A DNA stretch of 9,597 nt from DASPJL01 sp035628645. GTDB lineage: Bacteria; Bacteroidota; Bacteroidia; Cytophagales; Cyclobacteriaceae. The translations under genes and the position numbers were made by a program. Each line of letters begins with the position of its first letter. Position 1 is the first letter of the stretch. This document shows, one piece after another, positions 6,179 to 9,597 of this stretch. The notes under the pieces were generated by a model. It saw nothing but the letters and a program-made list of their open reading frames with translations, made no database searches and was not told where the DNA came from. Location: positions 1 to 9,597 of the forward strand of contig DASPJL010000001.1 in assembly GCA_035628645.1 (NCBI GenBank), read 5' to 3'.

Positions 6179-7018
6179 GTGAAATTATACACAATTGATA
6201 CTGGATTATTTAAATTGGATGGCGGAGCAATGCATGGCGTTGTTCCCAAATCCATTTGGAATAAATTCAACCCTTCAGATGAAAAAAACCTTTGTACCTG
6301 GGCCATGCGCTGCCTTCTGATCGAAGACAATAACCGGCTGATTCTTATTGACAATGGAATAGGTAATAAACAAGATCACAATTTCCTTCGACATTATTAT
6401 CTTCATGGCGAAGACTCGTTAGAAAAATCAATAAAAAAAGCCGGGTTTGGACTGGAGGAAATTACGGATGTCTTCCTGACCCATTTGCACTTTGACCATT
6501 GTGGAGGAAGTATATTTAAAAATGGAGAAAAGCTTGAACTTGCTTTCCCCAATGCTCAGTATTGGTCGAATGAGAACCATTGGAACTGGGCCACAAAACC
6601 CAATAAAAGAGAAGGAGCCAGTTTTTTAAAAGAAAACATTTCACCCATTCAGGAAAGCGGCCATTTAAATTTTGTTAATCCTCACTCTCCCTCCCCTTTC
6701 CAGAATTTTGAAATCTTTTATGCAGATGGCCATACAGAAAAGCAAATGTTGCCCCTTATCAGATACAAGGAAAAAACCATTGCTTTTGTCGCTGATTTAA
6801 TTCCCTCTGCAGGACATATACCTATTCCATATGTTATGGGATATGACGTGCGACCGTTAATTTCTATGGAAGAAAAGGAAAACTTTTTGAATATGGCCGT
6901 CGAAAAAGATTTTTTCCTGTTTTTTGAACATGATCCTGCAATCGAATGCTGCACGGTAGAAAATACCGAAAAGGGCGTACGGCTTAAGGAAAGTTTTAAA
7001 CTGGAAGAAGTGGTTTGA
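6179..7018 (+). CDS. MBL-fold metallo-hydrolase (lactonase/COG0491-like)
   Basis: A 279-residue metallo-beta-lactamase-fold protein. The metal ligands of a two-metal site are in place: HLHFDH (H102, H104, D106, H107), H185 in DGHTEKQM, D206 in VADLIPS and H251 in EHDP. It ends without an extra domain. The pattern resembles AHL lactonases and other COG0491 enzymes, which hydrolyse lactones, esters or thioesters, but the substrate cannot be read from the sequence. There is no signal peptide, so it is cytoplasmic. The start is GTG. I keep it because the N-terminal segment before the next Met (residue 18) carries the first strand, MKLYTIDTG, and the KLDGGAM motif remembered from flavobacterial homologues. 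It starts 9 bases after accA, which implies translation coupled to accA, perhaps to hydrolyse an acyl-thioester or lactone by-product; that role is a guess. Confidence 0.88.
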   Translation: MKLYTIDTGLFKLDGGAMHGVVPKSIWNKFNPSDEKNLCTWAMRCLLIEDNNRLILIDNGIGNKQDHNFLRHYYLHGEDSLEKSIKKAGFGLEEITDVFLTHLHFDHCGGSIFKNGEKLELAFPNAQYWSNENHWNWATKPNKREGASFLKENISPIQESGHLNFVNPHSPSPFQNFEIFYADGHTEKQMLPLIRYKEKTIAFVADLIPSAGHIPIPYVMGYDVRPLISMEEKENFLNMAVEKDFFLFFEHDPAIECCTVENTEKGVRLKESFKLEEVV

Positions 7019-7073
7019 AAGAATGAGTGAATGTGAATTAATAATACCCTGAACCTTCCTTATTTTATTTAGA

Positions 7074-7108
7074 CAACTTCCAATTTCCATCTTCTAACTT
7101 CTAACTTT
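7074..7108 (+). repeat. Five-unit 7-base tandem repeat in the patatin gene leader
   Basis: Five consecutive heptamers: CAACTTC, CAATTTC, CATCTTC, TAACTTC and TAACTTT, with consensus (C/T)AACTTC. The array is pyrimidine-rich and ends four bases before the ATG at 7113, exactly where a ribosome binding site would lie. Arrays of this wording occur between genes in flavobacteria as I recall them, but I cannot check copy number here. Confidence 0.7.
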
Positions 7109-7112
7109 AAAT

Positions 7113-7886
7113 ATGAAAATTGGACTTGCACTTTCTGGAGGAGGAACAAGGGGAATAGCACATCTCGGTGTTTATAAAGCTTTTTTAGAACAAGGGATAA
7201 AGGTAAGCAGAATCTCCGGAGTAAGCGCCGGAGCTATTGCAGGTGCATTTATAGCCTCCGGCATTCACCCGGATGAACTCTTGGATATTTTATTAAAAAC
7301 CAGGCTTTACAAATATTTCAGACCGGGGATCACCAGTACTGGTGTCTTTAAACTGGAATTACTGGAGGTCTTATTTAAAAAGTATTTAAAAGAGGAGAAT
7401 TTTGAAGACCTGAAAATTCCCCTGATAACCTCTGCATTAAATATCAAAACCGGCAGAATTGAGTATTTTGATAAAGGAAGTCTTATTCCAGCAATTCTTG
7501 CTTCATCATCAATGCCAATGATTTTTAATCCTATACATATCAATGGGCAAAAATATATTGACGGCGGACTAGTGGAAAACCTTCCTGTAAGTGCGTTAAA
7601 AACGCATTGTGATTATATTATTGGGGTTCATACTAATCCAATCAATGAAGATTACAATAAACTTACTGTCAGAAGGTATATTGAAAGGATCTTTTTAATA
7701 ACCATAAATAACAACGCACAGCAAAGTTTGAAAGAAGCAGATTTTGTAATTGAACCGGAGGGCTTAAAAAACATCAGATGGTCTGATTATTCGAGGGCAA
7801 AGGAGATTTTTGAAATGGGATATAAATGTGCACTTGAACTTTTACCTCAATTGAAAGAAAAACTTAAACGTTCTAATATATTTTAA
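7113..7886 (+). CDS. Patatin-like phospholipase (RssA-like)
   Basis: A 257-residue patatin-fold serine hydrolase. It has the glycine-rich oxyanion-hole motif SGGGTRG (8-14), the nucleophile elbow GVSAG with catalytic S38, a SSSMP segment (131-135), and the DGG motif with catalytic D150 (IDGGLVENLPV). The Ser-Asp dyad is complete, so the enzyme is probably active on acyl esters of phospholipids or lysophospholipids. Length fits the small bacterial RssA/YchK-type group. No signal peptide or membrane helix is visible, so it is likely cytoplasmic or loosely bound to the inner membrane. It starts 94 bases after the MBL-fold gene, with no terminator between, so read-through from accA is possible. 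The leader is a heptad repeat in place of a ribosome binding site. The gene ends 2 bases before the toxin gene's stop on the other strand. Confidence 0.93.
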   Translation: MKIGLALSGGGTRGIAHLGVYKAFLEQGIKVSRISGVSAGAIAGAFIASGIHPDELLDILLKTRLYKYFRPGITSTGVFKLELLEVLFKKYLKEENFEDLKIPLITSALNIKTGRIEYFDKGSLIPAILASSSMPMIFNPIHINGQKYIDGGLVENLPVSALKTHCDYIIGVHTNPINEDYNKLTVRRYIERIFLITINNNAQQSLKEADFVIEPEGLKNIRWSDYSRAKEIFEMGYKCALELLPQLKEKLKRSNIF

Positions 7887-7888
7887 GT

Positions 7889-8209
7889 CTACTTAAGATT
7901 AAGTAACTTAATTAAGTTTTTATCTACCTTTTCTATTTCTGTACTATTAAGGCTCCCTAATCTTCCAATTATCAAATCTTTCTCAACTGTAGTTAGTTTG
8001 CTTAAACGAATTAACGAAGTTTTTTTTAATCCGTTCTCCTCAGAAGGGTCAATTCTGATATCAGAATCTTCCCGCCACTTCAATTGAGTTGTAATAAATG
8101 AAACAGTAATATCGCTTTCGCCAGAGATTAAAATAAGAGCAGGTCTATTTTTAGAACCCGTTAAATTTGTAAAAGGAAATGGAACCAGTACAATATCTCC
8201 TTTTATCAT
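7889..8209 (-). CDS. MazF/PemK-family type II toxin (mRNA endonuclease)
   Basis: A 106-residue protein of the MazF/PemK fold, which usually cuts mRNA at short sequence motifs. It opens with KGDIVLVPFPFTN (3-15) and KNRPALIL (20-27), the usual first strands carrying the conserved Arg (R22 here). SFITTQ (37-42) carries the likely catalytic Thr (T40 or T41). A C-terminal KTSLIRLSKLTTVEKDLI (63-80) and GRLG (82-85) complete the family's second motif. Length is typical. The ATG overlaps the antitoxin stop as ATGA (8209-8206), so translation is coupled and toxin should be made in step with antitoxin. The gene is convergent with the patatin gene and ends only 2 bases from it. RNA cleavage is inferred from family, not shown. 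Confidence 0.9.
   Translation of the reverse strand: MIKGDIVLVPFPFTNLTGSKNRPALILISGESDITVSFITTQLKWREDSDIRIDPSEENGLKKTSLIRLSKLTTVEKDLIIGRLGSLNSTEIEKVDKNLIKLLNLK
7905..7918. repeat. 14-base palindrome inside the 3' end of the toxin gene
   Basis: AACTTAATTAAGTT is a perfect palindrome, followed on the plus strand by TTT. It lies within the toxin's last codons (the Leu/Asn/Lys-rich C-terminus). A weak hairpin here could end the patatin transcript, since no other space exists between the two convergent genes. It may equally be a product of AT-rich coding sequence. Confidence 0.3.
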
Positions 8210-8433
8210 TTATAATTCTCTTTCAAGTCTTCAATTAAATAAAGATCCTCATCATCTTCAAGAAATTTAAATGACTTTGATTCAGAAGCTAATTTTTGTA
8301 TCCCTTCAGCTAAAGTTCTATCCTCAATTTTATTTAAGAGAAATTCTGCAAAATCAGATACTTCTTTTAATTTTTGGTCTGGCAGCCTAACGAGCTTATC
8401 CATTGTTTCTTTTATTAATTTCTCTCTTTTCAT
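8206..8433 (-). CDS. Antitoxin partner of the MazF/PemK-type toxin (DUF2281-like)
   Basis: A 75-residue acidic and helical protein. The central motif LPDQKLKEVSDFAEFLLNK (17-35) is typical of short antitoxin-like proteins of the DUF2281 type. The C-terminal part, SFKFLEDDEDLYLIEDLKENY (54-74), is acidic and aromatic, as expected for the segment that lies in the toxin's active groove. No clear ribbon-helix-helix or helix-turn-helix motif is visible, so autoregulation by DNA binding is uncertain. The gene precedes the toxin on the same strand with a four-base ATGA overlap, the standard order for such modules. Just upstream, ATGGAA occurs twice nine bases apart (8455-8460 and 8464-8469), which could be an operator. 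I infer antitoxin activity mainly from position, size and the two motifs. Confidence 0.82.
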   Translation of the reverse strand: MKREKLIKETMDKLVRLPDQKLKEVSDFAEFLLNKIEDRTLAEGIQKLASESKSFKFLEDDEDLYLIEDLKENYK

Positions 8434-8697
8434 ACCTAAATGTGTTTAATTTCAATGGAACATATGGAATCCTCTGACATTTTTATCCCTTTTTGTGTTA
8501 CTTTGTTAGAAGAGGGTTTTACGTGCATTTTATTTATTTTTTTTAATTGCCCATATGAAATACGCCGTTAGATAACATTTGATGGCAAATATTTTCTTCC
8601 AATATAACGAATTTTCTATTTTAAAAATCTATTTTCATCTCACTTATCTTCCAACTTTTCGTGGAAGAAAAATATCTATTCTCATTTTTTTACGCAC
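8434..8697. other. Gene-free stretch with short repeats between the toxin module and cysN
   Basis: I see no convincing gene here. It should hold the antitoxin promoter, though no full TTTG/TAnnTTTG pair is visible on the minus strand. Repeats: ATGGAA twice near the antitoxin start; TCTATTTT at 8615-8622 and 8628-8635; and a 12-base near-repeat, ATCTATTTTCAT (8627-8638) and ATCTATTCTCAT (8674-8685), one mismatch apart. A 7-base inverted repeat, TCTTCCA (8647-8653) and TGGAAGA (8662-8668), lies between that last pair. Confidence 0.5.
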
Positions 8698-8729
8698 AAA
8701 AAAACCCCAAAGCTAAAACTTCAGGGTTT
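8698..8729 (-). terminator. Rho-independent terminator of cysN
   Basis: On the minus strand, AAACCCTGAAG (8729-8719) pairs with CTTTGGGGTTT (8712-8702) over 11 positions, including two G-U pairs, around the six-base loop TTTTAG. A run of seven T (8704-8698) follows, partly shared with the stem. It lies 22 bases after the cysN stop codon. Confidence 0.88.
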
Positions 8730-8751
8730 AAAAATTAATAGTAAAAATACT

Positions 8752-9597
8752 TTAAATCACTGCGCTGGTTACCATGCATGCGCCGACAGTAGTATTGGTA
8801 TTTTCATTTATCAAAATAAATGCGCCATTGGATCTGTTTTTCTGATAATCATCAAAACAAACAGGGCTTGCCGTTCTTAATACGACTTTACAAATATCAT
8901 TCAAGCTCACACTTCCCTCCTGCTCTATCTTCTCTAGCGTATTTACATTTATTTTATAAGGGATTTCTTTTACGATACACTTAACTTTCCTGCTGTTGTG
9001 TTGCACAAGGTATTTGTCCCCGACATTTAATGACTTGGTATCCATCCAGCACAAATGAGCCTCAATGTCCTGACTAACCGTAGGTTGATTTTCAGTCTTC
9101 ACGATCATATCTCCCCTGCTGATGTCTATGTCATCCTCCAGATTAAGAGTTACTGACATTGGAGCAAACGCCTCATCCACCTCTCCTTCAAAGGTATCAA
9201 TGGATTTTATCCTGCTTTTGAATCCTGAAGGCAATACCACCACTACCTCACCTTTTTTATAAATACCGCTGGTGATTTTTCCGGCATATCCTCTATAATC
9301 ATGGTATTCTGTAGTTTGAGGGCGAATTACATATTGCACCGGGAATCTGGCATCTCTTAAATTTTCATCACTTTCTATATGGACTTCTTCAAGGTGATCC
9401 AATAAACATCTTCCCTTGTACCAAGGCATATTTTCTGACTTATCCACAATATTATCTCCATTCAAAGCACTGATAGGAATAAATTGTACGTCCTTAATGT
9501 TAAGCTTGGCAGCAAAATTTTTAAAATCCTCATGGATTTTATTAAACACTTCCTCAGAATAGCCTACCAGGTCCATTTTATTCACACAAACTACCAG
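8752..9597 (-). CDS. cysN: Sulfate adenylyltransferase subunit 1 (GTPase subunit), C-terminal part
   Basis: The last 281 residues of CysN; the start and the Walker A region lie beyond the window. CysN couples GTP hydrolysis to the CysD reaction, which makes adenosine phosphosulfate from sulfate and ATP, the first step of sulfate assimilation. Visible in order: NKMD (the G4 guanine-binding motif, right at the window edge), PISALNGDNI (the G5 region), a beta-barrel resembling EF-Tu domain 2 (about residues 84-170, with RFPVQYVIRP and DYRGYAGKI), and a second barrel (about 175-281) with FDDYQKNRSNGAFILI followed by NTTVGA, typical of CysN. The part shown has no frameshift, and no APS kinase (CysC) domain is fused at the C-terminus. 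A GTG at 9585 is internal, not the start. The gene ends at its own terminator, so cysN is the last gene of its transcript. Confidence 0.95.
   Translation of the reverse strand: MVVCVNKMDLVGYSEEVFNKIHEDFKNFAAKLNIKDVQFIPISALNGDNIVDKSENMPWYKGRCLLDHLEEVHIESDENLRDARFPVQYVIRPQTTEYHDYRGYAGKITSGIYKKGEVVVVLPSGFKSRIKSIDTFEGEVDEAFAPMSVTLNLEDDIDISRGDMIVKTENQPTVSQDIEAHLCWMDTKSLNVGDKYLVQHNSRKVKCIVKEIPYKINVNTLEKIEQEGSVSLNDICKVVLRTASPVCFDDYQKNRSNGAFILINENTNTTVGACMVTSAVI

Noticed and set aside
6025..6354. 109-codon minus-strand open frame across the accA/hydrolase junction
   Set aside because: It is antisense to two well-supported genes and has no domain pattern.
6718..7090. Minus-strand open frames under the MBL-fold gene
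   Set aside because: They are overlapping shadows of the hydrolase gene with no recognisable motifs.
8440..8571. 43-codon open frame on the plus strand in the gene-free stretch
   Set aside because: It has no recognisable family, uses an unlikely mix of residues (Phe- and Cys-rich), and overlaps the expected antitoxin promoter.
8555..8575. Integron-type recombination site suggested by GTTAGAT (8563-8569) next to the toxin module
   Set aside because: Only one half-site is seen; the paired inner boxes and the complementary outer site needed for an attC are missing.
1..9597. CRISPR array, tRNA, rRNA or insertion sequence
   Set aside because: I found no evenly spaced repeats, no cloverleaf-type sequence and no transposase.

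Overview
The window looks like chromosome of a Bacteroidota member, most likely a flavobacterium. The signs are: AT-rich DNA; start codons preceded by A/T-rich leaders rather than strong Shine-Dalgarno sites; a TTTG-N18-TAAATTTG promoter of the Bacteroidota primary sigma type; a lipoprotein signal followed by an acidic export-like stretch; a very short Hc1-type histone; and protein sequences whose wording matches flavobacterial enzymes. The genus assignment is not secure.

Layout, left to right. (1) 1-352: the 3' end of an unrecognised beta-rich protein and its terminator. (2) 366-1773: a visibly more AT-rich accessory segment with two palindromes, a four-helix membrane protein and a lipoprotein with a glycine-zipper-like tail, closed by a strong two-way terminator. 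(3) 1797-3402, minus strand: an alpha-oxoamine synthase (serine palmitoyltransferase-like or cysteate acyltransferase-like) with a good promoter, then an inverted repeat, then a 58-residue Hc1-like histone. (4) 3499-7886, plus strand: a biotin carboxylase, AccA, an MBL-fold hydrolase 9 bases behind accA, and a patatin-like phospholipase whose leader is a 7-base tandem repeat. (5) 7889-8433, minus strand: a MazF/PemK-type toxin with its antitoxin, ending 2 bases from the convergent patatin gene. (6) 8434-8751: a gene-free stretch of 318 bases with short repeats and a terminator. (7) 8752-9597, minus strand: the C-terminal two thirds of CysN, whose start lies beyond the window.

Several genes bear on lipids. 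Biotin carboxylase and AccA make malonyl-CoA (or another carboxylated acyl-CoA), the alpha-oxoamine synthase condenses a fatty acyl group with an amino acid, and the patatin-like protein probably cleaves acyl esters. This is a chromosomal neighbourhood, not one operon, because the synthase is transcribed divergently. CysN starts sulfate activation and could only indirectly supply sulfur for a sulfonolipid, so that link is speculative. The least explained parts are the membrane protein/lipoprotein pair, the inverted repeat ahead of the histone gene, the biotin carboxylase without its usual partner genes, and the heptad repeat in the patatin leader.
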